Shown here in pieces: positions 40,001-55,000 of a stretch of DNA of 64,000 nt. Source of the stretch: Acanthaster planci (Eukaryota; Echinodermata; Asteroidea; Valvatida; Acanthasteridae); NCBI RefSeq assembly GCF_001949145.1, contig NW_019091418.1, positions 1,155,269-1,219,268 on the forward strand, given 5' to 3'. Positions within the stretch are counted from its first letter, which is position 1. Each line of letters starts with the position of its first letter. The notes beneath the pieces are model-generated. The model was not told the DNA's origin. It searched no databases and saw only the letters and a list, made by a program, of their open reading frames with translations. Made by a program: the position numbers and the translations under genes.

Positions 40001-43000
40001 GAGGAATTTCTCATTCCAGTCACCCAGCGCGAAATCGAATGATGGTTATGCACTGTACTGTTCAATTAATTAAATTAATTTTAAATTGAATTTGTTACTC
40101 TACACTATTCGACGCCTGTAAACTAATTTGAAGGCTGTTTTGTATGAAAAAGAAACATGGGAGCAAACAGCTGAAAAGAAATTGGTGGAATACGAATGAA
40201 CAATAATGAATATGACTGTGAACATGACGAATTCGGCCGGGAAAACTTATATTAATAGATCTGTAGATCACACTTAGGATTACGAGAATGTTGCTTCAAA
40301 GAATCACAGAAAACTTGCCATTAATGACACTTTAGTCCTGCCACAAAACCTGTTAACTGTCATTTTTCTCAGCTATCTGAGGGAGCAGACCCGAACACTG
40401 GTGACAAGTTTCAACATCATGCTCTGCTGATGGCTGTGCGGTGAGTCTTTTGGCGCATCAAAGTCATTGATTTTCTTTTACTTCATGGATTTTTCATACT
40501 TTGTAACTGTGAGTGCACTGTGGCTGATCCGATTTATTCTTGGGCCAATTGATTACTTTATCTTAGCATTTTGATATTATCCATATTGTGGATTGTGGAC
40601 CTGTTAGTCAGAGGGATATTTTTTTGTTTATTACCAGTAAAAAATCAGGGTACAGACTGAGCATAATTAGAAACATTTTCAAAAAGGTGTTTTACTAGAA
40701 TACTTATAACGTCCTTTCCTGCTAGTTTTGATAAATAAATCAATATGTGTGGCTATCTGCCATGTCAAAGCGTGTTTTTGATCCCTGGAAACCAGTGTAT
40801 CTGGCCAGGCTTTCTAACTAGTAAAGTGGTTTTTTTTCATCAATAGCAAAAACCTACCAGACATCATTCCAGACCTCATCGCCGAAGGTGCCAGTCTCGA
40901 TCACTCCTTATTCAAGAACGGGCAGCCAAGCATTATGCACTACGCCCCTGCCTACATCGGTGAGTTCAACTGAGCCGTACTTCTTTCAGGCACATTTTTT
41001 TTACAGTGGTTTGACTCCTTCAGCATTTCACACAGTCCTTCTGAAGTAGAGGTATAGGGCTTGGTTTGTCTGTGAAGTAGGGTCTTTGTCCAATATTTTT
41101 TTTTGGTAGTCATTCCTCTACCGTAGAAAACATTCCTGTAACCATTAGCCTACCTGCCGTTATGGTAAATAAGATTAGCTTCAATAATTTGGATGAAGCC
41201 CTTTAGAAGCAAAGGCCTCGCCTATTAAGAAGGCTCTATTCACTTCAAAACTTGTTCCTAATTTCAATCATCCAGTCCAAACTTACCATGATACCGCATG
41301 AAGCCAGTGTGCTCTTCTGTTACGGTAAAAACAATCGTATCATTTTGTTAGGCAGTGAAAACATAGATGGAAATAGAGACCTTCAGGTTCTAATACTTCT
41401 CGTCTGCTGTTGACTTTATAACGTCTTGTGATTCACCATTTTACTATTGGAGCAAGTGATTTTGGTTAAAAGGATCCCTAAACGTCTAATGTAGAACATG
41501 ATGTAGACCTCAGTAAACGGCCAGCTCTCAATGATCAGTCCTCAAGTTTAGCGAATCCAGAGACTTGTCATTAAACCACCCATGCTCCTTCAAACGTAGG
41601 GGTAATTTTTCCCCATTTGCCTTTATAACTAAAGCGTGTGAAAATCAAGCAATTTTAGTCTCAACTCTCAAATAAGGTTACCAGTTCCCCCCCAAGTAAA
41701 AATCCTCCCAAAATTCGGTTGCGGATTTTGCCTTTGCCTTATATCAACCACCATTGTCCAGTGTTGGAGTCGAGTCCACAACCCTCGAGGCCAAGGCCTA
41801 ATCCGAGTCTTTGCATAGTGAGGCCAAGGCCAAGGCCTTGAAAAACCGGCCTCGAGACCTCCCAACACTGCCATTGTCCTTACTGGTTATCTGTATACCG
41901 AAGGTAAAAATGTATCTACGTACCCAAGATTATGTGACATGCATGTCCACCCCATTATAGAAAAGGTAAATCTTTACAGGGCTTCGCAGTTAGTTCGATT
42001 TTTGAAGAAGCTTTTGGCTTCAGAAAGGTCTGTCCTGCAAGACCAAATCTCTGTCTGTATATTAATTTGAGGCATATACAGCATTTTCGAATGGAGATGA
42101 GGAAACGGGGGTTTGGGGGTAGCCAATCAAATACCTGGATTTGCTGCTTCTTTCCAAAATTCAACCAAAGTGATATTATCAACTGATCCTGCTACATTTT
42201 TCTCTAGGGGATCTCGAGGCCAAAGTTCGCACTGTAGAAAAGCTAGTTGCGGCGGGAGCTTCTCTGGACGCCGTTGACGATGAGAACAGGACCGTTTTGC
42301 ACAACGCAGTTAACGCAATCCAATCCCACCTGACGACAGAATTGTTGGAGTTCCTATTAGACCAAAATGTGGACATCTTCCCCGTAGACAACTTTGGCAG
42401 GCTGCCAATCCACTATGCGTTGTACAAATACAAGTAGGTTTTTTGGTTTTGTTTAAGATACCCTGGCGGTAGAAATTGAATAGCTGGTTATCCTGAACAG
42501 GTGTAGTCCCCCTAAAATGGAAGATGTGTGGTAATAAATTAATATGCAATTCATTTTGCTTTGGCAAATATCATTGAATTGTACGAGGGGCAGAATCTGC
42601 CTCCCCTTAGAACTTGGCTTTGACACGCCTGATCTTCTCGTAACTCGGTATATAGAGACGCGTAAGTTTCAGTTAAGCCTGACATATGTTTTGGTCGTTG
42701 AGGCCATTCGAAGTTTTTGGCCGCATGTGTCTTGCCCCGCCTGCATTGAGCACAGCAAAAGCTTATATTATGGACTAGTGTTCTCGGAAGAATGTGCATT
42801 TGTTGAGAAATACCTGTCTGATTTTTAAACAATCGGAGTCAAGAGGACCATAAGACTTAGTAGAATTTCTCCTGAAAGCTTAGCGCAGGAAAAAAGTCTT
42901 ACAATGATATCATAGAAATTATTGAAGAGGTGATTCTTCAACGCTTTCATGGAACTTGAGGGTAATTACTAATATTTTTATTTAAACAAGACAACTTGGG

Positions 43001-46000
43001 GATTTTTTAATTCGATCGATTTTTTACTAAGAGTTGACCAACTGAAGAGTGATCACGTGAACCAATAAGTAGGGTCTCACGGAGGTGTAACCTGATTCTT
43101 CTGACTTTCTTTTCGAATTAAGTGAAATATTGGTTTCTTCTTCCTTCTCGAAGCCCTTTCGGAGACGACAGTCCGCTCCGTGGTGGTCAGTTCAACAACA
43201 CCACCGACCTAGATCCCATTGAGATTGTGAGCATGCTGGCTGCCGCAATGAACGGTAAAAAGATGAACGTACAAGACAAGTATGGCCGCACGCCGCTACA
43301 TTATGCGGCCTACCGAGGGGCCATGATCTGTGCTATGCACATCTGTGAGGTGAGCTGAAACACTAGGTCTTTGCCATCAGATGTAGGAATCATGTAAAAC
43401 GCTACAGAGAAGTCAGACTTACTCATTCAAACGGAATTTTTCCATGCTGTACCAAATTAATGGTGATCAGCATCATAGAAATAACGTTGGCTTAACCGTG
43501 TAAGTTATCAGTGCACCCAAATATAAATGATATCATTGTCAATGTAACTGATGATGATTCAGTCGAACCTTGATATCAATGAAAAATGACAGTGTCTATT
43601 ATAAACTTGTAAGCATGAAGGTTTCAATTCACTGAGATCAAGAAGGAACAAGCTGGAGGGGCTGCAGAGATGTTGTAACCTCTTCCTGAAGTGTTCATTG
43701 AATGCCGTCAAATGCATTCTCTAACTTTAAACCTAACTTGCAGAATTGAATTTCAATCAGATTACTGTATTTTGACACCATACATGAACTTGTTTGCCGG
43801 CAAATATTTCTTTTACCAGTAGAGAGCAAACTGATGTCGCCTCTTTTTGAAATTTTGTAGTGGATAGACGACATCGATGTTGAAGATAAGGATGGACACA
43901 CACCGCTATCCTTGGCTGTCCTTAATGGAAAACAAAGGTAACTCAATTTAACAAAAATTTATTTGGAAACAAGAGGTTTAACACCAAAAATTCTTACGGG
44001 ACGAAACCATGCAGTGACAAGCACCGATTTTTCTTTTCAATCACCTATTGACAAAATATCCGGATTGTTTTTGTCTTACCCCCTGTGGTTGATTTTGGTA
44101 CTCAGCATGGCTATTTGGTTAATCCAACGCGGTGCCAATTTCAACCGAGAACTGACGCTGGTTGGGCTGGAAGCCAGTCCTAAAGATGACGCAAAGCGTG
44201 CAGCGTCTGCCTCAGACCCATCCCAATCTTCGTCCCCATCCACGACCCCGCCCAAGTACTGGACATGGAAAGCCGTGGCAGATCGTACTACCCCCAAGCC
44301 GCAGGCGAAGACCACCATCTTCCAGGCCGTGGTGTATGAGGAGTGGCAGGGAGCTGTTTACGTCATGATGGATCGGATCACCAACTTTGGCATTTCCTAC
44401 CCAGATGCCATCGAGGTACATGACCCTGCGTGCTGGACTTTTGATGTTTCACCTTGACAAAAGTAACAAATCTTTATAATTATGAAAGCCACTTTGAAGA
44501 ATGTGCTACAATTTAGCCGGAACCCAGTGAAGTGTTCTGCAGAATTTGTAAGAACAAGCAAGGAAAAAGTGCATGGAGTCAAAATGTAACTAGGGTAATA
44601 TCATGTTATAAAGACCGGGGTATTTTGACTGTTGATCCTCAATACTTTGTGAAGCCCTTACTTTTTTAAAGTTTTAAGTATACAAAACTGTTCAGTTTCC
44701 TTCGCCGGCAGAGATAGAGGACAAAAATACAAGTGGTCTCAATCTGATGTTTTGATGTTTCATTTCGCAGGCTGTTCTCACACAGCAAAACTTCCAGTTG
44801 GCTAATGAATTTATTCGCAAGCTGCGTGAGCCACGCAAGTTGCAGACCACCAACAGCAAGTCTCAGAACCTACTCCATCTTCTGGCCATCCATGCAGAGG
44901 GCGGGTCCAGCCTGCAGGCTCGGGTCAGTGGGAAAAATTGTCTTTAATGCAGTATGACACTTGTTTCCATCCCTTGACTACTTCCTGTGCCTCTATACCA
45001 CTCTGTCAACTCCCTTTGGAAAGCCATTTTATTTGATATCAGTAGCCGCCGATCCAATGGTTTATCAGGCGAGTTTGATTTTGTGTGTGTTTATAACCAA
45101 AAATCGGATATTTACCTTGCAAATATGCACATCCATTACAAGCTACCCTATATTTGACTCATGAAAAGCGCTCTGGGTTTGGGCAGTTTCAATTTAACGC
45201 ATTAATTTGAAAAGAGGGACGGAAATGGAAAGGGCAGCGAAACAGCACATAAAAAGTAGCACAGTTCAAATCCTTTTCAAATCTGCTGTCACCAACATGC
45301 AACAGCAAAATTGTGAGTCTGGTGTTTTTTCATGAGCATTGACAAGGAATATGAAACTGAAACTAAGATATAGCAACCTCCTTTGAACCTCCGTGCACTG
45401 GTCATCTTCTTGTTAAATCTAGATCGCCACAGCTTTACTACGCAAAGGCGTCAAGCTGTTTGTACCAGACTACAAGGGCTGCACACCGGTGCACTATGCC
45501 GCAGTCAACAAGAACGCCGTGCTGTGTGATGTCTTTGCCGGTAAGCAATTCATGTTGGAGTTCCATCTACCCACGCCAGCCCAGCCTGAGGATGGGGACA
45601 TTGGTAATCTCAGACGTGTTACTAATGACCAATAGATGGAAACTAAGCCATATCGCCATCGTATCACATAAATGGTTACATCGTCTTGGTTGCTCTCTTG
45701 AGTTCTTAGTAGCACAAAACTGATTTTTCCTCAAACCAGGAAGGGCTGCATTAAGTTTGAGTATATTATAGTGTATACAGTACACATGGGGTGGATTCTT
45801 AGTGTTTGTATTTTTCGTATACAAAATGGCGGTGCTGCGTTCACGACTCTTCCAGGTGTCTCTTTGATAAAATAGAGTTTTATGGGTTCCTTTGCATCGT
45901 GCATGGCTTAGCCGAAATGTTTCAAGATTTTTCTGCATTTCTTCTTTTCTTTTGGAGCTCAAGAAATTATGTAAAATGTTTACACGACTGATTACTGAAT

Positions 46001-49000
46001 ACCCTTTAATAATTTTTTCCCCACAGAGCAAGATCCTGTAAGTTTCCAAAGCTGTATCACATGTGCTGATAAAAGAGGCAGGGTGCCAATCGTGTCTCTA
46101 TTCTGGGGTCTATCTTACAGTGACAACACCAGTCAAATTATTCAGTAAGTTGTAAAAACACCAGTCAAATTATTCAGTAAGTTGTAAATTCTACTAATGG
46201 GTCATTCAAAATTACACTACGAACACCTAACAAAAGAAACACAGCGCACTAACAATGGGCATCCATTATTATTACACCGTACTTCCTTTGTTAGATGTTC
46301 ATAGTGTTATCAACGTTTTGAATTGTATTCTTTAAAATTAATCCGCCCACAACAATTTTTGATCTTTAAACTCGCCCTACCGTTCAGTTCTCTCCAAATA
46401 CATGATGTTGACTGAAAAGTAAATATTCAGTTTTGATGGTATTTCAATGACCCATTCAACCACGTTTTTAAAAAAACAAATTTGAAATTTAAGAGCACTA
46501 ATCAGTTTGAAATGTCCAAAACTTATCCAATATCTAACAATGACAAATTAACCATTCATTAACCATTTTAACCCAATAAATGGCAAAATCAATTTCTTAA
46601 CATACCACGTTTCCATTATTTTGTTTATTTGTTACTATTCCATGCCATCATCTGATAATTTACACAAAGAGTTAGCCGTTCTTCCTTGAATGACTATTGA
46701 CATTCGTCTTCCAGACTGATCAAAAAGCATAAGGGAAGCCTGGATGTCTGCGCCGCCTTCCCCAATGTCAACCTTCTCTGTAAGGAGAAACTAACCCGCT
46801 CAGAATCCCTGCAAGATTGGTACCACAATCTACCGGATGACAAGACGACCGACGTCACGCCGCTCATCTTCACGATCCTCATGAATAACTTCGAGGGTTG
46901 CAAACTCCTGCTACAGAAGGGGGCCAGTCCCAATGCTGCAGACAGGGATGGAATGACGCCTGTCATGCACGCCGTCAAACAGGTATATTTTGTAACCCAA
47001 ACTGCAAAATACCAAAGGTATCTATCCTATTCGTCTGTTTATTCAAAACGAAATATAGTTGACGCAGAAAGTTGTTTTTTTGTCGTTTTCAGAATGAGCT
47101 CGCCCTTGTGAGTGCGTTACTGAACCCCAGTTTTGAACCTGAGAAGGTAGGAATGAAAAAAGTCAGTGGCAGTGAAGTGCAAATGTCACCCTGGACGTCT
47201 AACATCTGGAGAGAGAAAAGTAAGCCCTATTCAGAGTTCCATTGATAGCGTTTAGCCTACCTGATTTCTTTTATGGATAGAATTGGAATCAACCCACATT
47301 TTTGGCATGGTAACTAAGATATAAACTCACATTTTTATTCCAACAATGGTCCAGAATCCGGCTCCTATTCCAGTACAACAAGAATTGCTATTGGAGAAGG
47401 TTACGTGGTGCATGAAGATGAAGATCAAACGGCCAAGCCTAAATGTGAGTATATATTGTACTATCTTGCCAATCAAGCCGCTTTACATTAACGTTAAACC
47501 GAGCTGATGTGTTGACCACAGTTGTTGACATGTACACTTTAATGACATCATAGCGTCTGCAGGGACGCAGCCTAAGCCTTCCATTGAGGTAGACTTGAAT
47601 GCCACCGACTCGTTCGGTCGGACTGCAGTTCACCACTTGATGAAGACTTGCGACTTTGGCACCTATGAGAACGAGGAGATCTTGAAAAAGTTAGCCGGTA
47701 AACGAGCCAAGTTGGTCCTGCAGGATCGTCGAGGCAAGACACCACTCGACTACACAATGGAGACTGGATCCAAACGAATGGCAACTGCACTGCAGGGATT
47801 ACTCAAGGTGGCCCCACGACAGCGGGTAGGTCAGACCGTATATCTGTTGGTAAACATAAACATCAGAAAAGACGACAAATTATGCCAACCCATCAATTCA
47901 ACGAAACCTTTTGTTTCTTTTGACATACATCCTGACGTTGAAATGCGAAATAAATTGTCCCGAAAAGGGCAATTAAAAAAAGAAAGGGATATATCCAAGC
48001 TAAGTGCTTGTTGTTTTTTTTTGAACTAGAGGTAAAAAATACCAGAAGTATCTTGCTCACTTTGTTATTAAAATGCTGAACAAAGGCCTTCTTTAGACAA
48101 GCTGTTTAAATCGTCTTCGCATGGGTATCTATCAGGATGGTTAGGTTGAGTTCTGAGCGCGGTCCAGTCAAACTTATTTTTTGTTTCCTAGAGAATAGTA
48201 CATTGGACTGCATTTTGATAGGAACATTTCCTCCTAGGCAATATGTTTGTAGTTGGAAGTAATTATTGTACATACATTCCTTGTTTTTCTTACTTTCTAG
48301 GTCTACCCTCGTCCTGTGATCCCAGGCTGGTCCGACGGTCTCCAATTCCCCCCCACCAAGCCCGATGTGGACAACGATTCTAAGGCGATGGTGGCACTTC
48401 TCGAGGCAGAGCGTAGCAAGACATGCCAGGAGGAGGACTTCACACCCAAAGTAGATGAGCAGTCCGGAATGCAGACTGGAGGGTTGGTACAAGCTAATAA
48501 TGCCATCAAACCTTGAAATGATTGTATCTTTGCAGACGAGGAAATGAAACCACTCCAAAATTCCGTATCATTCGCCTCGAATGTCACACTTTTCACCTTT
48601 TCCTAAAACAGATCGAAAAACACCTCTTTCAGTCACTCAAAGGTGCAGGAAACGCTCATAATTTACTCTGTGAAGTTTTCTAAAACAGATCTAAGAATGC
48701 CACTTCATTACTTCAAGATGTCGGATATAACAATTCCTCACTTGTCATCTTGAAACGATCTGTTTCCTTGCATACTCGGTGTAGAAGACTCTATATGCCA
48801 CAACCGTCTGACAAAAAGTTTCGTCGGAATAAGCTGCAACATGCTTCAGGCCTAATATGAGAAATGTTGAGATACCTGGAAGCCTTGTCATCGTGATACT
48901 TGGGTGTTATTTTTGGTCAAGCATGTACAAAAATCCCTAGTCTCTATTTCCAAGCCAGTAATAGATATCAGTTGCTTATTTTGAGAAATGCATGGAAAAA

Positions 49001-52000
49001 GCAATTATTCTACGTTACCCTTTGAGAATGCTTTGGAAAAGGTACAACCAGGTGAACGCACTCAACATTTCAAATTCAATAGATGCATGTTCATGAAAGA
49101 TGGCCTGTGGATTTCGCATGGCTCATTTAACTTCGAAGTTGTTTGTTGATCTTACAGGGTTGTGGTAATGGACGACGAGCAGAATATTGGGTATGACATA
49201 ATCATGACAAAAGTTCAAGTAGAGTATGGACGTTACGGTTTGAACAACTTCTACAGAATGCAGGTGAGAAAAAAATTGTTTATAGTTGTGTTGTGTGTTT
49301 AAAGTGCTTGAACACATAATTTTTGCTTTTGTCAAGTAAATTTTCCTATAATTGTTTCAACTGAGATTGATGTGGTTTCCAGACTTGAACGATACCTGCT
49401 TTAAGTTTTGTGCCTTACCCTACATATAGCTCTATAGTTTTGTTGTATAAAAAGTACGTGTGATCTTGAAAAATCTCTTTCTTCGTCTTTGATCTTCATT
49501 AATTAAACAAACTCAGGGCACACATTACTCTGACAGTCAGACAAATTTCAGCATCAATTACAGATTGAAGATATTGTTTAAAACAAAACCTGAAAAGTTT
49601 ATTAATATAATCTTTTTTGAAAAACATATTTCACATTATGTAGTCATTTTTTCACATGAAATAAACCGTAGGTGATCCATCAGTTGGGCAAGGACATGTT
49701 CGTGTTATTCACCCGCTGGGGTCGTATCGGCGATACTGGACAGTTCCAAAAGACACCGTTTGGTACCAAGGAAGACGCCATCGCTGAATTCAAGAAGATC
49801 TTCAAAGCAAAGAGTGGAAACGAGTGGGCAAATGCCAAAAGGTTACAAATTCAACCTTTAAGTGATTCTTTTTACCGGAAGAGAGATTAGGCTGCATTGA
49901 ACCTTTTAAAAAAGGAACCCTTTAGACCCAGGCTGAAACGAATCCATTGACGTTTCACTGGGCATGATTCCTGATGGCACCCTTTAATATCGGAAGGCAC
50001 TGTGTTGAGATTTGTACAGAGCAACCGTAATGGAATAGTGGTCCCGTATGACTTTAAATATCACAGCAGGCAGGGCTACTGCAAATAGACATTTTCCTCC
50101 TTGGGCGATGGGCAACCGAGACGCAAAGAATGTATGGACATAAAACTTTTCAAATGTTTAGCAGAAGTAGAGCATTAAGGGGAAAACTCGCTCCTCGTGT
50201 GGTCGAAAATTGACCATGGTGTCAATAATTGCTTTAACGTATCAAAGGCATGTGAGAATTCAGTATTTCACGAAATTGGATAAAAAAAATTGCATCAAAA
50301 TGAGTGCAAGAAGGCTTGGCATCGAAATACATTGAGACGATACTGGGAAAAAAGGCAGGTTCTTCTAGAGTTACACATTTGGGATAAAATAATTTCCGTT
50401 CATGTTTTATATTGTAAAATATGCTTTCAATTGAACTAGCAGCATTCAAAGCATACCAGAACCCTACCCAATATGCCGGTACACTTGAAGCAGTTTGAAT
50501 GTGATAAACTTTTCTCCGATGAAGCATGTAACCCATCGCTATTTTTCCTCATTAGCTTTGTGAAGAAACCGGGCAAGTACTTGTTGGTTCAGATGGACCC
50601 ATGGAGAGCAAAAAGGAATGATGCACTGAAAGATTTCCAGTTTGATTTGGACTCGCCGGTGCCATCTAAATTGCCGGAAGATATACAGCATGTCCTTCAT
50701 GAGCTGGTAAGTCGTCGGGCAAGCATCTTGGTAGCCACTGGTAACTAGGACTGACACTGATAATCGTTATTCTGTCTTGCTATCGTGCATATACTTAGAC
50801 CCGTATACCAAATCTACAACTACCGCCAAATTGCTACTAAGAGGTAGCATGTTAGTGTACAAATGAAGGCAGTTTGTCAATGAAGTGGTACAAATAATTT
50901 CATGAGGTAACAAAATGAATGTTTCGATATTTGACACGAAGCTGATTACAAGGGAATGAAATATAAATGAAATATTTCTATAAGTATCTATTTCCCAACT
51001 TGAATGGTTTATACCCCAGTTAATAACTGAAACTCATTTCTTTTAACAATTGGGATCAAAGCCATGGCACTGCTTAACGGTAAGCAGAAAAATCGTGCTT
51101 ACGGTAGCGGAAAATTTGGAGCACTTTTCATGGCGGTACTCGGCTGTTGGTAGGGCTTGTTGTTTTGTCAGTCCGTGAAGCACGTTTTCCCTCCAAGGTA
51201 AGCGTGCTTTCCGCTTTGCGTACTGCTTACGGTCTTCAAGAATTACACTGAGCCTCCGCATTCACGATGAAGACAAGTCATAATCTAACCTCCCCTCACT
51301 CTTGGTTAACGTTAGATCATATCTTCAATACCACTCGTTTGGAATAGATATTCACTTTTTGACATGACCCCTTAGACAAAGCCGCAGACCTTGAAAAGTG
51401 CTTTAGAGGGCACAAAAGTCGACACCTCTGTCATGAACTTCAGTCACCTGTCAAGAGACGTGCTGCAAAAGGCCAACGATGTCTTGGACAAAATCAGGTC
51501 GGTAGCTCTAGGAATCGGTGTCTTTGTAATGGCGTCCAAGAAACTTTGACAGGTATTGTAAAGTGTCAAATAACGAGCTTGAGCGATCTGTAGAGACGTT
51601 GTTGCTATGATTAATCGCACTGAGCATGTCAACACTCAAATAACCATGCCCAGTTCACCAGTACCACTAACCAGGCGGCCTGGATGCCATGTGTATTCAT
51701 ACATTACAAAGCCTGTGTCCCGCTTTGAATTGTGAATTAGCTGGATACAGTGGCTATGCGGCTATATTCAGTGGTTTCCTTGTAGACGCACAGCCTCTAT
51801 CTGGCAGCAGTTTGTCCCTTCACATAGGTGGTCCACGGGCCTGGTCTAATTGTTCTGCTGGCCCAGGAAACTGATGTTCCCTAGGCACTGATAAGCACTG
51901 AAACCTCGACTTTCATGTCGATAGTAAGCTGTATACTTATCATAAATCCAGGCCCAACTGATAGCTCGAGAAGCCATGTTTGCCATTTTCATGTGCGTGG

Positions 52001-55000
52001 GTGTAGGTTTGGGTATAATGTGTTTTAATTTCCAAAACCTTCACATTTTTCGTGGGCCCCGAAGTTTTCGCAGGCCCCATGCACAGTTCCTGCCGTGCTT
52101 ATAGACTAAATGAACTCTGAGATGCCAGTACGGCGGAGGCTGCATACTCACGTACTGCGTTTTCATTGAGACAAGTGCAATCTGGAAGGTCATAACCACA
52201 TAGATCTGAAACAATGGCGGGACGTTTGTGAAACCATCAGGCGTCAGATCAGTGCCTTAAGCCCTTGCCCTGATAAGATCTGCTTAAACTGGGGGGATTG
52301 CCCCAAATTAAAAAAGTAGGGGTCCCCCTGCGTCCCCTGCCAGTAACGTGGAGGATAAAAACAACTTTTCTTCATTCCTCTGCTATCTATGGTTGCTATA
52401 CCATTTTGGCAAAGCACGGGCGGATCTAGAGGACAAATGGCGGGCATTCCTCGCCAAAAGGAGCATTTTTATTTGCTTCCTTCTGAACATGTGTAAAAAG
52501 CCCTGAATTATAGCCGTACCCCGTAGTAAGGCTGTAAAGGTGACATGTCAAAATCTCCCGAATTGTTGCCCTCATTGAAGTTGATGTGGTGCTATCGCAG
52601 TAATGGCCCTGACACTCTCTAGTGGAGCTTGACTCGTGCAGGAGAAAATTAACCATTCTATGACTTCATCAATTGATGTTTCATGATTAACCTGCTTTAG
52701 AGTTACAAAGCGCTAATGTTTTGAATCATCCAAATGCAGTGAAGTGATCGAAAAGGTGAACTGCTTACCTGGAGGAGATATCAAGGAAATACTAGCCTTG
52801 CGTGAAGAAGTAAGTTTGTGACAGTGGTCATTAGAGTTTGACTGTAAATGACTGTCCAATTCATTTTCTAATACATGTATAGCGTCTTTCTACCGAGTAT
52901 TCAAATTAGCAGCATGAAACAAATTTTAGCGGTTTAATGATTTTTCACACAGTTTAATGACACTCACAATTATAGCGAACTTATCGCATTGTGACAGTTA
53001 CAACGGAAAAGGTGTTGCAATGGAGTGGAGGTTAGCTCGGGAACTAGAAAGTGTTCTTGGTTAATTGGCAACGGCTGTGTCAGGTTTCACATTCAATGCC
53101 TAATAAATGTACTCTTCACTGGTCGAGACATGCTGGCCCTCGTGCATAGGAGACTATTTCTAGTCCCTCAACCTTCGTTCTAGCTCCAATTTCTCATGGA
53201 CGTGAGAACCAGGAAGAGAGATATACTTGTGCATAGAACTCTGTAAGTGTTACCCCGGCGGTATTAGCTGGATTGATTCTCCTTCATCTCACACTAGTTT
53301 CTGATATTCGACTCTCACAGATTTACGCCCTGAGCAACGAGTACTACTATCTCATTCCTCACGAGAACTTTGCACATGACATGATGTGTCCTGTAGACAA
53401 CGCCAGGGATCTGAACAGCCAGAAAAGCAAACTCTACAGCCTCATGGAAATAGAGATGATAAACCGAATCCTCTTGGGGGCAACACTTAGAAAGAAAGGT
53501 TAGTCTGGTGTTGGTCGGAAGTTAGCCCAAGTAGTGGTTTGTACTGAGAATTATCGAAAATACGGTTGAGCACAAATGCTTGACCCGTCCTGGACCGTTG
53601 AGACGAAAAGTTGTCCGAGCTTCCATTTATGAAGCAGCCTGACAAGCAGCGGTTATCTGAACAGTAGCTGGGGGGGGGGCACATTGCCCCAGGGGTGGAT
53701 CCAGGGATTTTTCAAAAGGGGAGGGGTGTGATTCCGGATTTTCCAAAACGGGTGGGGCGTGAGTGAAAGCAGCGATAGTAAAATACCCTTACGGCTTGGG
53801 TTCCGGGCATTTCGGGATTTTAGGCACCCTTATGATGCTTTACAGTCACTTTGGCCCCTCCGTTTGTCTTTTCGCTTCCTCTTTTTCTTGTTTTTACTTT
53901 TTAAATTTAATTTTTGGGTGAACAGGGGGAGGGGCGTGCACCCTAACAACCTCCTTCCCTAACGCCGTGCAACATGTCTCACCGGAGACATGTTGCAATA
54001 GTGTGTTTCTTAAAGCGCCAACGTTGTGGAAACCGTAGTAGGCCTGGGTATTCCACTGGAAGAGTATCTTTTACAAATGTTCACCAAATTCGACAATTGT
54101 ACAGAAAAATTGCCCCCCTCCACGGTACTTGCAACCTGGTTACGTTACATAATCATTACCTCATTTTGAATGTAGTTTGAGAAAAGTAAAGCACAGCTGT
54201 TTGAAATTTCTCCCATGACACATGGATAGGGCTAGTAATCAAAGTCGCCATTCGTATTAGCTTGGGAAGCTTTCTATCCCACCTGAACACGACGATTGTA
54301 GTAGTCTTTTTATTTGAAACGATTGGATTCAGTTTTTGAGAGGTTTATCTAGCCAAACTTTTTTTCCAGAGATGAATCCCCTGGACTACATTTATCGTGC
54401 CTTAGACTGCAAACTGAAACTCATGGACAAAAATGACGAAGAAACACAGCATGTGCTCCAGTATATCCATCAGTCTAGTGAGTATTCAACGTTTGTTTCA
54501 GACGGAGTTTCAGAACTCACCAGGCTACGTTGTGAGTCAATCTGATGATGTTGCATGTATCCTTGAAAACAAAAATCAACCCGTCGGCGTACAGTATTCT
54601 AATTGGTGTCACAGATAAGCTCTAGCTGCTCATCCGACTTTATGGTTATAGGAATGATTGGTTACATATAATGATTGGCCTGACGATGGAAATGTTGTTC
54701 CAGTGTCCAAGGACACATGTGGCAAAATTCTTACAGTTCTGGTTGAAAAAATAAACGGTCTTGGATTGCTCTCTTCCCAAGGTAATGACCACCCTCCCAA
54801 AGTGGAGGCGATCTTTCGGCTGTCCCGTGAGGGCGAGGAGGAGCGACTGCAGTCCTGCGGCTTGGACAATCACAAGCTTCTCTGGCACGGGAGCAGGACT
54901 GTTAACCTGCTCAGCATCCTGAAGAAAGGCCTGAAGATATCCCCCATCGAGGCACAGTTGACAGGAGAAGGTTTGGAGAGGTGGGAATGGAGATATAAAA

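Larger units (their letters stand above)
28426..47825 (+). other. PARP gene exons 7-34: about 20 ankyrin repeats
   Basis: Residues about 365-1690. Recurrent ankyrin signatures, in order, include TPLHCAA, MPIHYAAACEG, TPLMIAAKYGR, SAIHFAAEGGH, TPLMVAAERGH, NSPVHYAAAYG, NALHVIALH, TPISIALQNGH, NPLHHMA, CALHILAAYP, RTVLHNAV, LPIHYAL, RTPLHYAAYRG, TPLSLAVLNG, TPVHYAAV, TPLIFTILMN, TPVMHAVKQ and RTAVHHLM. Repeats are interrupted by longer linkers, notably a Ser/Pro/Thr-rich stretch in exon 27 (residues about 1225-1260). The array probably recruits protein partners, as in tankyrase, but the partners are unknown. Confidence 0.88.

Noticed and set aside
47147-47152. Donor gtagga ending exon 32 at 47146
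   Set aside because: A phase-0 end does not fit exon 33; extending to 47219 (donor gtaagc) joins all following exons in frame.
54641-54781. Open sequence upstream of exon 43 as coding
   Set aside because: It is open by chance. The acceptor tcttcccaag at 54781 joins exon 42 in phase and yields the expected PARP sequence SSNDHPPKVEAIFRLSREGE.
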